This document shows positions 9,869-21,965 of a stretch of DNA of 64,000 nucleotides, piece after piece. The position numbers and the translations under genes were made by a program. The stretch is from NCBI RefSeq assembly GCF_958450345.1, contig NC_088782.1:112250358-112314357 (forward strand), in the 5' to 3' direction. The stretch comes from Calliphora vicina. Lineage: Eukaryota > Arthropoda > Insecta > Diptera > Calliphoridae. The notes under the pieces are model-generated. The model ran no database searches. It was not told the origin of the DNA and was given only the letters and a program-made list of their open reading frames with translations. Each line of letters opens with the position of its first letter. Positions within the stretch are counted from its first letter, which is position 1.

Positions 9869-11417
9869 AGATAACAGGAAACGCTTAGGTGACCTTAGGA
9901 GCGTCAAAATAACGGCCACCCTAATGTGTTTATACTCGTCTATAAACACATTTATTGTAACCATAATTACATGTTGTTGCTGCTGTTATTTGTCCAATAT
10001 TATTTATTTATGCAAATTACTTTGGTTCATTGTCCAACAATTTGTTTCATGGTAAAACGTTTATATGAAAAATAAATAAAATTAACATTCTATTATAATT
10101 ATTTGCTTTATTATATTTTATTTTAATTTTATTTTTAAATACAATAATACAAAAAAGAAAAAAAAATACAAACATTTACAAATTCTATTAAATCTGCAAA
10201 ATTTGTATTTGTTTTAAGGGTAAATATACGTATTCAATAAACAATTGTTATTTTGTAAATATGAAAACTGCTATTAAGATCAATTCATTGGTAGCCAAGC
10301 GAATTGACCTAAAAGGGTCAATTGTATAAAAACAAAGGTTTTGGCAAATGTTAAAATGATTTATAAATATTTTTGCAAAATTAATTAATAAATTAAGGTT
10401 AAGCTGAATTATTATTTATAAGTAGCAGAGGAATTATAAATAGAATCCTATAAAATGATTTCAATTTATTTTCAAATTATTCCAATGATTATTAAAATGT
10501 CAGCGATTTTCTAATTTTTTTGCTTAAATATGAAATTGCGAAATATGAAAAATATTTTCTAAAAGTCTTTGTCCAACTTAATAACTCACTTGATGATTTG
10601 ATAAAAATTTCTAAAAATTCCCTATAACAAAATTTTAATTAACTTTATTACAAAAAAAATAGGTCACTCTCAAAGTATCATGTTAATTAAACAAAATTCC
10701 CTCTAAACATTACATTTTTTTTACAAAAAGCACAAAAAACTCCACAAAAAAATGCAGAAAAAAAATATGAAAAACCACAACCACTACATATTAAAAATCA
10801 GAGAAAAAAATATATAACTTGGGGACTGCAACTTCAAAACAACACAAAACGCAAAAAATATGCATGTACTGAATATATAAAAATAAAATTAAAAATATCA
10901 AAAAAATTAACCTCGAGCTATAACGAAAAAAAACTCAAAGAAAAACCAAGGGCCAGGAGTAATGTATTATGGGGAGCAAGAGTAGCTCAATATAAATGTA
11001 AAACCATAAATGCATCATGGTAACATTAGCTGACAAACTACCAGCTAGTAACAGCCAAAAGCACAAGTGTCATAAAAATACATACTCACTTTGCTGGACA
11101 TAAATACACACATAGACACACTCCTACTGCAACCACATGCATACAAGCTGCATTTACAATGTATGTATGTGTATGTTGCCAACCATACATAAACATTTAG
11201 GAGATGAAAAGTTAGTTAGTATTAGTGTATCTGTGTATGTTTATGATATAATGACTGACAGACATATAAAAATGACCATTTAGAAAACTCTTGACTAAAG
11301 CAATGATGTGTGTATTTGAACTGGATGCAGTGTGGATGAATACAAATAAAAGTCTTAAACAATTTGCAAATAAACTTGGACCCCTTTGTATAAACCTATT
11401 TGTTCCTAATGGTTAAC
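9869..11417. other. AT-rich non-coding stretch
   Basis: About 1.5 kb with A/T homopolymer runs and a short GTATGTAT microsatellite near 11160. No coding or structural RNA signal seen. Confidence 0.55.
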
Positions 11418-12131
11418 CCTTCTTCACCTTCGTGAGAAGGGTATATATAAGTTTATCATTCCGTTTGTAATTTCTACATTTTTCATTTCCGACCCTATAA
11501 AGTATATATAATCTGGATCCTTATAGATAGCGGAGTCGATTAAGCCATGTCCGTCTGTCTGTCTGTCCGTCTGTCTGTCTGTTGAAATCAATTTTCTGAA
11601 GACCCCAGATATCTTCGGGATCAAAATCTTCAATAATTCTGTCAGACATGCTTTCGAGAATTTTGCTATTTAAAATCAGCAAAATCGGTCCACAAATGGC
11701 TGAGATATGAAGAAAAAACCAAGACAACCTCGATTTTTGACCTATTTTTGACATATATCTGGATTACTAAGACATTAATATAGACAATATGGATATCTAA
11801 TGATAGATATTTCAAAGACATTTGCAACCACGTATATAAGACCATAGTAAGTTGGACCTACAATGGGTCAAAATCGGAAAAAAAAATTATAACCCGAATT
11901 TTTTTTTCACAAAAAAAAATTAACATTAAAAAAAAAAAATTTTAAAATTTAAAAAAAAAAAATTCAAATTTAAATAAAAATCAAAAAAAAAAATTTTTTA
12001 CAAAAAATTAAAAAAACTGGAAAAAAAATTAAATTTTTTTTACCTACAAATATTTAAAATTTTGAAGTACAATTTGGTGAAGGGTATATAAGATTCGGCA
12101 CAGCCGAATATAGCACTCTTACTTGTTTTTT
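11418..12131 (-). repeat. Dispersed repeat family C, copy 2
   Basis: Second minus-strand copy, colinear with copy 1 but longer, retaining the 'CCGACCCTATAAAGTATATA' and 'GGATCCTTATAGATAGCGGA' segments lost from copy 1. The GTCTGTCT/GTCCGTCT microsatellite is at about 11548-11582. Confidence 0.85.
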
Positions 12132-12360
12132 ATTAATAATTTTTCAAATTCAACAATTGTTATTTTAACTTTTTTCTATAAAAACCTATTATTTTTTGCA
12201 CAGTGTTTTAAAGACAAATTTATATGGAAAAAAATGAGATATTACTTATTAAAATCGTTTTATATTTGCAAAAGTTATTAAACTTTTTTGAAAAAAGTTT
12301 GAAAAAATTTACCTTGTAAATCAAAATTTTACAAATATTTTTTTTCTACAGTTTTTTGTT

Positions 12361-15300
12361 TTTTTATACCCTCCACCACCATAATTGGTGAATGAGGGTA
12401 TATATAAGTTTGTCATTCCCTGTGTAATATTGAGAAATATTCATCTGAGACCCAACAAAGTATATATATTATTGATCCTTATGAAATTCTAAGTCGATTG
12501 AGCCATGTCCGTCTGTCTGTCCGTCTGTGTAAAACACGCTCACGTCCAAAATACGCAAACAAACTTAGTAGAGTTGCAAGAAAAATGTTTACTATTGTCA
12601 TAAGCAGTTTGGTATTGAAAATCAGCGAAATCGGCATAGTGGAACCAAAGTTATGAATTCAAATGTGGGACAACCTCAAATAAAAATTGATAATTTTCAC
12701 ATATATTGCAGCTAATATCCAGTGTTGCCAGTTTAGCCTTTTTGAGGCTAAATTTAGCCTTTTTATTTACTCTTTAGCCTCGAAATTTTGGTTTTAGCTT
12801 CGTGGCTTTTTTCTAGCCTTTTCTTAATTTCAAAATAGCCTTTTTTTAAATTAAAAAAGGCTAAAAATTTCGAGACTAAAGAGTAAATAAAAAGGCTAAA
12901 TTTATATTTGTGAACCATTTTCATTTTAATTCATTACTGATTTTCATTTAGCTTTTCAACATACTCAAGAATTGTGCAGTATTAAAAGAACAAATCACAA
13001 TTGCCAATATCAAGTGGTTCAAAATGAAATAGAGTATTTTATATCTGAAAGCTTAAATGTCTAGCAAATTCTCTTTCAAGACAAAATTGTTATTACACAT
13101 TATATTCATCATTATATAATGGACAAGAGCCCCACAAACTCTTGAAGGCTTGTGATACTCGATGGCAATCAATAGCCGTTAAACGTCTTGTGGATCTATG
13201 CTTCGTGTTAAAACCCATTTTGTTTTAATTTTGTCAAACCAGCAATTCTAAAAAGCCAAACTTTTAAGTAATTAATACACTGATTATAATTTGGCGTACC
13301 ATCTTTTTTTAAAACCAGTATTGCACAAAGTACAAAAAGTAAATAAATCATTTGCTGTTTTCTGATTTATAATTCAAGGAATTTGATCCATTATCGTCGT
13401 AAATTGAAAATGGTTTAATGTTTTTGACACATTTTTATACTAGTTTGATGAATGAGAGATAAAATAAAGAACGTTTTAATTAGTGAAGATTATGGCAAAA
13501 ATAATACGACAATTTAAATTAATTGAGCAATTGCGACAAAGATTACCATATGAAAACTCTACGCAAAATCAATTTGTTTCCCGTTGATAATAAAGTAGTA
13601 AAACCAAAAAAAATATATTATGTCATATTGATAGTGAAAAATTAAAGTGCTAATAAAATTACGAAGCTTAAGGCTCAGGGGCAGAATATATTAAACTACA
13701 AATGGACAAATATAGAACCAACAATGTCCATTTTCTGACATGGTTAATCTAGTATTTAACTTTTTAGTACTTCCTTTAAGTAAAGCAGATGAATTTTATG
13801 AACATATTTTCTAATTTTTTATTTAAAAATAAATATAAACCAAAATTCTTAATTTATAATATTTTAGCTTTTTTTTTGGGCTTTTTTTCTAAAGCGGTTT
13901 AGCTTTTTCTGGCCTTTTTTTGAAGCCAATATAGCTTCTTTTTTCGCCAGCTCCTGGCAACACTGCTAATATCATACAATTTTGCACTCGTTACTTTTAT
14001 GATAAAAGGAGTAACTCTGGTGAAAATTATAAGAATCTGTCCATGATTTCTCCTAGCCCCCATACAAATTTTTCCCGAAATATGGTTCTATGGTCTATAA
14101 ATGCCTACAGAATAGGAATATCCATATAAAATTCAGCAAAAATAAGGTTCGTGGTAAAAAAAATTATAATACAAAATTTTTCTTGGATCGGCCCATATTT
14201 GACCATAGCCCCCATATAAAGTACACTTCCGAAAATCTCTTAAATAAGCATAAATGTCTTATAAATGCCGGTATCAAGCTGAAATTCGACATAAATAATC
14301 CTCATATATACCAAAATCGCTGTACCTAATTCTATGAAGATCGGCCGATAATTGGTTATAGCTCCCATATAAGGGCCACTTCCGAAAAATACAATAACCT
14401 ACATAAATATCTAAAAAATATCAATATCAAAACAAAATTTTATATAATTCTCTAATTTATATTTAGAAATCATACTACAGGATTTTGTGAATATCGGTTC
14501 ATATTTGATCATAGCTCCCATATAAGGTCCACTTCTGAAAATCAGTTAAGTACTCATAAATCTCTTATAAATACACTTATCATGCTAAAATTCGACAAAA
14601 ATTATACTCATATATATAGATATCACTGTACCAAATTTTATGCAGATTGGCCGATAATTGCTCATAGCTCCCCTATAAGGCCCATTTCCAAAAAAAAAAG
14701 ATATTAACCTTAAAAAATATTAAAAACATATCGATATCAAAATGAAATTACACACATATCAGTAATTTGTATGCAGTAATCATACTTCTGGATTTTGTGA
14801 ATATCGGTCTATATTTAACCATAGCTCCGATATAAGCTCCACTCCCGAAAATCACTAAAATCCTCATAAATTTCTTACAAATATAGTTATCAGGTTGAAA
14901 TTCAAAACAAATTTATTCAATATATACAAAAATCAATGTACCAAGTTTTATGATGATAGGCCCATAATTGGTCATAACCTCCATATAAGATCCACCTCAG
15001 GAAAACACATTAACCTGCACAAATATCCATAAAAATTTATACTGAACCCCAATTTTACACCGATCAGTAATTTGTATCCAAGAATCGTACTACAAGATTT
15101 TTTAAATATTGGTCCATAATTCGGCATAGCTCCCATTTAAGGTCCACTCTTGTTAATAGCGTTGTTTATATGAAATTCTTTAAAAACAGCCCTTAAATAC
15201 TTAGGACCATAATAGGTCATAGCATCCATATATTGAACCAAAATAGTACAGAGATCAGTAATTTGTATTCGAAAATCATAATACTCAATTTTGTAAATAT

Positions 15301-15634
15301 TGGTCCACAGCTCTCATATAAATACATAAAAATCACGTTAAAATATTTTATGACAATCGAATCATAATAGGTCAAAGCTGCCACATAAGTCCCACAACCA
15401 AATATTTTGAAATTTGTCTAAATATATTTGTATATATATTTATATTTGAGGTTAAAAGGAAAAAATGTTGATCCAAACATATTAACTAATTATTAAGTAT
15501 GTAAGTTCTTAAATTTCATATGTTCTAATAGAGATTTCAGTTATAAATTGCTGAATTAGTTGTTATACCATCATATTTAGGTGGAGGGTATTTAAGATTC
15601 GGCACAGCCGAATATAGTACTCTTACTTGTTTTT
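12361..15634 (-). repeat. Dispersed repeat family A, copy 2, interrupted
   Basis: Minus-strand family A copy. Its 3' end (ATACCCTCCACCACC...) is at 12361 and its 5' end (GGCACAGCCGAATATAGTAC, ACTTGTTTTT) at 15634. A hAT element (12720-13965) plus its 8-bp duplication interrupts it. Without that insertion the copy is about 2.0 kb, close to copies 1 and 3. Confidence 0.85.
12720..13965 (+). mobile_element. hAT-type element B, copy 1 (1,246 bp)
   Basis: Inverted termini CAGTGTTGCCAG / CTGGCAACACTG, flanked by the perfect 8-bp duplication CTAATATC (12712-12719, 13966-13973), inserted in family A copy 2. A long internal hairpin lies at about 12750-12900, with arms built on AGCCTTTTTATTTACTCTTTAG and its complement. 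The middle carries a transposase remnant: about 13140-13195 reads KACDTRWQSIAVKRL, like the 'ACDTRWLSIE' block of hAT transposases. There is no long open frame, so it is non-autonomous. A second copy is at 58504-59747. Confidence 0.93.
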
Positions 15635-16139
15635 ATTCATATGTGCTGGGGGAAAAATACTAAAAATGGTGTTAATTAAAAGTTGAATAACTTTTACAAT
15701 TTTAATCCGATTTGAATAATTAAAACCATGTTTTATTAAGAACTAAATTTTCTATATATGTTGGTATAAAGTTTTATAAATTTTCATATCAAAATAAGCA
15801 ATGAAAAGCGACTAAAATCAAAAAAGTTGATAAATTTAGTTTTTCTTTTAGATATTCTTAAGAAAAACAATACTTATAACTTACAAATGTAGAAAAAACT
15901 GCACGCAATTTTAAAGCGTAATCAGTTTTCTTTCCAAACCCGTTAACTAATTTAAAGTCGGATAAAAACTGACTGAATTACTGATCGATAAGTTGACGAT
16001 CAACACTGAAAACGGTTTTTTCAGAATAACTTCTGAATTTGAGGGTGTTTTTGAAATTTTTTGACACAATTTGTAATGTACTCAGCAGGCCCTATAACCC
16101 ACGCCAGGTCGTTTTCCAAGTTTTTTTCCATCGTAGCAT
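15635..16139. other. Unassigned non-coding
   Basis: About 500 bp, AT-rich, no recognised gene or repeat. A slightly more GC-rich stretch near 16080-16110 has no open frame. Confidence 0.5.
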
Positions 16140-16705
16140 CTGACAGAATTATTGAAGATATCTGGGGTCCTCAAAAAAATTAATTTCAACAGACGGACAG
16201 ACAGACAGACAGACAAACGGACATGGCTTAATCGACTCCGCTATCTATAAGGATCCAGAATATATATACCTTGTAGGGTCGGAAATGAAAAATATAGAGC
16301 TATGACCAATTATGGACCGATCACCATGTATTTAGGTCGTGTAATTTATGTCGATATGGAAGTTATTTATGTTGAATTTTGTGTGTATACCAACATTTTT
16401 AGGAGATTTATGCATGTTAATGTGATTTTCGGACATTTGTATGGGGGCTAGGTGAAATAATGGACCGATTTCAATAGGCTTGGTCATTGAACCGAAAAAA
16501 CTATATGTACCAAATTTTATAGAAAAAAAATATCGAAAGATTTTCATGGACAGACAACCAGCCATCCAGCCAGCCAGATGGACGGACGGAAAGACGGACA
16601 TCGTTTAATCGACTCATAAAGTGATTATAAGTCTATCGGTACACTTTAAGGTGGGTGTTAGACTAATATTTTTGGGCGTTATAAACATGTGGTGGTGTAG
16701 GTTAT
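16140..16705 (+). repeat. Chimeric dispersed repeat fragment (C joined to D)
   Basis: The left part (16140-16290) matches the 3' half of family C: GACAGAATTATTGAAGATAT, CAGA/CGGA microsatellite, 'GGACATGGCTTAATCGACTC', 'GTAGGGTCGGAAATG'. At about 16295 it passes into a 'GAGCTATGACCAATTATGG' module, then into the end of the family seen at 47481-48262: (CAGC)n/(GGAC)n at 16556-16600, 'TTAATCGACTCATAAAGTGA', and 'GTGGTGTAGGTTATAAAAA'. It looks like a recombination or nested-insertion product. Confidence 0.65.
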
Positions 16706-19086
16706 AAAAAGGGTCCATTTTTAAAAAAAAAATGAGAAAAAATTAAAACAGGGATGAGAAAAACACCCGTTTGGCCAAAATTTCTCTTATTCAGAGAGAT
16801 CTCGAGCGATCTTATTGAAGAATTGTGTCTAAATTACTCCAATAGGACTAACCTTGTTGCAAAATTCATCCCGATCTTAAGAGATCGATTTCAAAAAGTT
16901 GGTTCACTTGACATGAAATCTCCCATATATTTCACTATTTTATCACTCACTGTAATTGTATACATTTGTAGGGGCAACGTATGTATGTATGCTTGCATTA
17001 GTGTTAATGTATGTGGCTGACTGTGAGTAATTGTGTAAAAATATATAAATGTATTTTGATTGCATGTGTGTGTGTGTGTCTGTGTGATGGTGTTAGTTTG
17101 TTATCTATGTTGTCACATTCATATCAAATAATTTTCACTCTAATAAAAACAAAACAACAGCAACACCACCATCATCAGCAGCACTAGAAACCAAACAACT
17201 TTAGTTGTATTTTACTCAGCTTCAAATAAATGAAATTTTGCTGCACATTGTTTTTACTTTATTATGCTATGATGTCCGAAAAACTAACGCGATTTTTAAC
17301 TTGTATAAGTATAAGTTTGTTGCAGCATACTGGCACAGGGATGGTAGATCAGTAAAGTGTGGGAATTTTGATTAAATGGGATACAAAATGAATACTTTTC
17401 TATCAAAAACTGTTACTTGTAATGATATGGAAATTTGAAAACTGATAAGATTCTCCTTGTTTGTGGATGAATGATCTTGTACGATCATAAAATGATCACT
17501 GATCACCTGATAATATTCAATAATATTTACGACATCTTTGTATAGTTATATTCAAAACCCTGCTCTAGTCATCCGGCAATTCTAAATAACTCTAACGATA
17601 TATGATTGTTTATGTATGTAGATCTCTTTTAACCATTGTATAGCTTAAATATACATATATGTATGTTCAACATGTTTCAAAATATTTGACAATAATTTAA
17701 CTGTTTAAAAAACCAACAACACTTAAAGCATTTTTATGTCTGCATGTAACAATGTATTTGACTAACAAGGAATGGCGCATTATTTGTGAACAATTTTTAA
17801 ATGTGGTTGTTAACACAGGACAACTATTTAAACGGAAATCCAGTAATGGTTATAATTATAAACCAAAAAAAAAAGAATTATTATGTGTTGAAATAATGCT
17901 ATAAGTATGTAATCAAATTGGGAAAGTAACAATAGCAGCGAATAAAGAGTACGCTACATTTCCACTTACAATTTTTTGGAGGGCAACTATCTTTTATATA
18001 ATTTGCCACGGTTTGCTGAAGTATCAACGTATTCAATCATTCAAGGTCAGTATGGTGCGCCACTTCAACGGGATGTATTCATGGATTTTCAGGATGGACT
18101 CAAGTGGGGTTGCAGATTATTCAAATAAGGATGTAATTTCGTACTTCACTGCAGGTAACTTTTGTGCCGATCGGTACCAGAACTACTCTTAGTTTCAGAA
18201 GCAGGCATCTGAAATTATGCGGGACTGCAGTGGTATGTGAGGAGGTGAAGTGTCGATTGTTATACACACAATTTTTCGTTTATCATACTAAAACCAATGA
18301 TTTCAACGTTCAGTTACAGCCATTGGTCAGGTGGTAAAATGCCTCATGAACTGATGAGTTAGATCATGAACTGCATGACTGGCCGTTAGTTGATAGTTGA
18401 GTTTTTATCACCTAATCATTGGCTGTAACTATGCATTAAAATCATTACTAACTTAACCCTAGTAGTTAGGACAGTTAGTGATTTGGTGGCGCTATACACT
18501 TTGCGGATTCCATACTGATTATAAGACAATATAAGATATTGTGAAATCGATTCAACTAAAAGAAATCAATCCTTTAAGTGTACAAAATTGCGATCAATAT
18601 AATAATGTTGGTCAATTATAATAGAAACTTTAAAAACACACAGAAATAAGATAAACTTAGAAGTGAAAAAGTGAAGGAAAAATATCGTACAAATACTCAT
18701 GTTTTGGCTCTTCAGCTTGTAGGAATTTCCATTGCTCGTCAGTGACTTATAGGTTTGTAGAGTTTGCGAATACCCTTTCGTTTTCCCTTATATCACCCTG
18801 GCTATTAAATAAATAAACTGGTTAAGAGCCCATTCGCACAATTTAGGGACGGAAATACTTGTATTGAATAAATAACGAACCTTCCATCCGTATTCTTGGG
18901 ACTAGAGATAGATCCAAATTTAGATCAAAGTATTAATATCCTGATTTCAAGATAATCATAATACTCGTTCAACCGCATTGACCAACATGCAGATTTCTTG
19001 ATACAATTAAATAATTTATGGGTTACTTACACTCATCTATCAATTCCGCTTTCATGTTTAAGGTGCCAAATTTATCTTTTCATTAT
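16706..19086. other. Non-coding stretch with an imperfect inverted repeat
   Basis: 2.4 kb without a supportable gene. It contains a (TG)n run near 17066 and a CAACAGCAACACCACCATCA-type low-complexity stretch near 17155. At 18296-18340 and 18402-18448 lie imperfect inverted repeats built on 'ATGATTT...GTTACAGCCATTGG' and its complement. Around 18040-18235 is a plus-strand stretch of better codon-like composition, broken by stops, that I cannot identify. Confidence 0.5.
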
Positions 19087-21267
19087 AAATGAGACATATT
19101 TATGTTAAAAGAGTAAAAGAAAAATTTATACTAAAATAGCCACGATTAAGGAGAAAAACTTATACCAAAGGAACTACGATTGAAAAGAAAAATTTATGCT
19201 TAATGTATCAAGATTTAAAGGAAAAATTTATACTAAAGGAACCACGATTACGGATGAAAAACCTAAAATGAGACCACGATTGAGTTTGGAAAAATCTAAT
19301 AAAAATGAGCCACTACTAAACAGGAAACTTTACGTTGAAGGAGCCACGATTACGGATGAAAAACCTATCTAAAATGAGCCACGATTAAGGTTGGAAAATC
19401 TGTTAAAAATTAGCCACTACTAAATAGGAAACTTTACATTAAAGAATCCAAAGGATCCACGATTAAAGATGAAAAATCTGTCTAAAATGTGCCCCGAATA
19501 AAGAGAAAAATTTATATAAGGATCCACGATTAAGGTTTGTAAAATCTGTCTGAAAAGATTATGGATTTAAAATCTGTCTAAAATGAGCCACAATTATGGA
19601 TGGAAAATCTGTCTAAAATGAGCCACGATTAAGGATGGTCAATCTGTTTAAAGTGAGCCACGATTAAGGATGGAAAATCTGTCTGAAATGAGTGAATGGA
19701 ATCTGTCTGAAATGAGCCAATATTATTATGAAAAATCTGTCTAAAATTAGCCACTATTAAGGGTGGGCAATCTGTTTAAAGTGAGCCAGGTTAAGGATGG
19801 AAAATCTGTTTAAAATGAGCCACGATTATGAATGGAAAACCTGTCTAAAATGAGCCACGATTACGGATGGAAAATCTGTCAGAAATGAGCCAATATTATG
19901 GATGGAAAATCTGTCTAAAATTTGTCACGATTAAGGATGGACAATCTGTCTAAAATGAGCCACAATTAAATAGAAAAATATATAACTAAGGACAGAAATC
20001 TGTCTAAAATTAGCCACTATTAAGGATGGACAATTTGTTTAAAATGAGCCACGATTAAGGATGGAAAGTTAGTCCAAAATGAACCACTACTAAGGAGAAA
20101 ATTATATAATTAAGGATGGAAATTCTGTTTAAAATGAGTCACGATTAAGGGTGGAATATGCCCCACGACTACGGAGGAAAATATATAATTAAGGATGGAA
20201 AATCTTCCTAAAATGAGCTACGACTAAGGAGGGAAACTTGTACTAAATGAGCCACGATTAAGGATGAAGAAATGAACCACTACTAAGGAGGAAAATTTAT
20301 AATAAAGCGATCACAATAAATGATGGAAAATCTGTCTAAAATTAGCCGCGACTAAGAAGGAAAACTTATTCTATTAGGAAAGGAAAATCTGTATAAAATG
20401 AGCCACGACTAGGAAGGAAATCTTATACTATTAGGAAAGGAAAATCTGTGTAAAATGAACCACGATTAAGGAGGATAATCTGAATATAATGAGCCAAGAT
20501 TAAGGAGGATAATCTATACTAAGAGCCATGGTCAAGGATGAGAAATTTGTATAAAAAGAGCCAGGATCTGTACTAATGACGGCACGATTAAGGATGAAAA
20601 AATCTTTATAAAGTTAGGATAACAATTTTTTACCAAAGGAGCCAGTATTTTGGATGAAAAATCTGTATAAAAAAAACCAAGATTAAGGATGACAAAGAAT
20701 GAAATATCTTTATAAAGTTACGATGAAAATTTTTTTACTTTAGGAGTCACGATTATGAATAAAAAATCTGTCAAATTTGTACTAAAGGAGCCATCGAATA
20801 TGGATGACAATTCTGTATAAAATGTGCCAAGATTTTGAATGGAAAATCTGTATAAAAAAACCAAAATTAAGGATGACAATGTTGTACAAAGGGAGACTCG
20901 ATTATAAATGACAATTCTGTATAAAAAGAGTCACGATTTTTGACGAAAAATCTGTGTAAAAAGAGTCTCGAATAAGGATGATATTTTTATAAAAATCTGT
21001 ATGAAAATAGCTACGATTAGAGATGAAAAATCTTTATAAAATTAAGGATTACAGTTTTGTACCGAAGGAGCTCGATTATGGAGGATAGAAAACTAGTTCT
21101 AAAGGAGTCACGGTTAGGGATGTCAGTTTTGTACTAAAGAAAATTCTGTATAATCGTTTGACGATAAAGAATCTGTTTAAATGAAGTCACGATTATTGTT
21201 AAAATATGTATTGAGGGTGCCATGTTTAAGGATAAAAGTCTGTGTAAAAGGACGCACGATTCTATAT
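19087..21267 (+). repeat. Degenerate 34-36-bp satellite (S1)
   Basis: About 2.2 kb of tandem, highly diverged units built from 'GAGCCACGATTAAGGATG' followed by 'GAAAATCTGTCTAAAAT'. Units drift gradually and vary in length through indels. Family C copy 3 interrupts the array at 21268; a scrap of similar sequence ('ACAGTTTTGTATAAAAA') follows on the far side. Confidence 0.85.
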
Positions 21268-21944
21268 AAAACAAGTAAGAGAGCTATATTCATTCGGCTG
21301 TGACGAATCTTATATATCCTTCACCAAATTATACTTCAAAATAGAAATTTTAAATATTTTTAGGTAAACAAATTTTTTTTGTTGTTTATTTTTAGAAAAA
21401 AAAAATTTTCGAATTGTTTTTTTAATTTTAAATTTTAAAATTTTTTTTTTCATTTTTTTTTTTAAATTTAGCGAAAAAAAACTTTTGGTGAAAAAAAAAT
21501 TCGGGTTAAAAAATATTTCGATTTTGACCCATTGTAGGTCCAACTTACTATGGTCTTATATACGTCATTGCAAAGGTCTTTGATATATCTATCATTAGAT
21601 ATCCATCGTCTACATTAATGACTTAGTAATCCAGATATAGGTAAAAAATAGGTAAAAAATTGAGGTTGTCCTGGTTTTTTCCTTATATCTCAGCCATTTG
21701 TGGACCGATTTTCTCGATTTTCAATAGAATTCCGGAGATATTGATGTATGAATCGTGTACGTAAGTTATTTGGGGGCTTTGGAAAGCAGATTTCAACAGA
21801 CAGGCAGACGGACATGGCTAAATCGACTCCGCTATCTATAAGGATCCAGAATATATATACTTTATAGGATCGGAAATGAAAAATGTAGAAATTACAAATG
21901 GAATGACAAACTTATATATACCCTTCTCACGAAGGTGAAGGGTA
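21268..21944 (+). repeat. Dispersed repeat family C, copy 3
   Basis: Plus-strand copy inserted in satellite S1. It runs from AAAACAAGTAAGAGAGCTAT through the A/T-rich body, 'GGACATGGCTAAATCGACTC' and 'TCTATAAGGATCCAGAATAT' to the end 'CCTTCTCACGAAGGTGAAGG'. The microsatellite is short here (CAGGCAGACGGA). Confidence 0.85.
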
Positions 21945-21965
21945 CAGTTTTGTATAAAAATTGAG

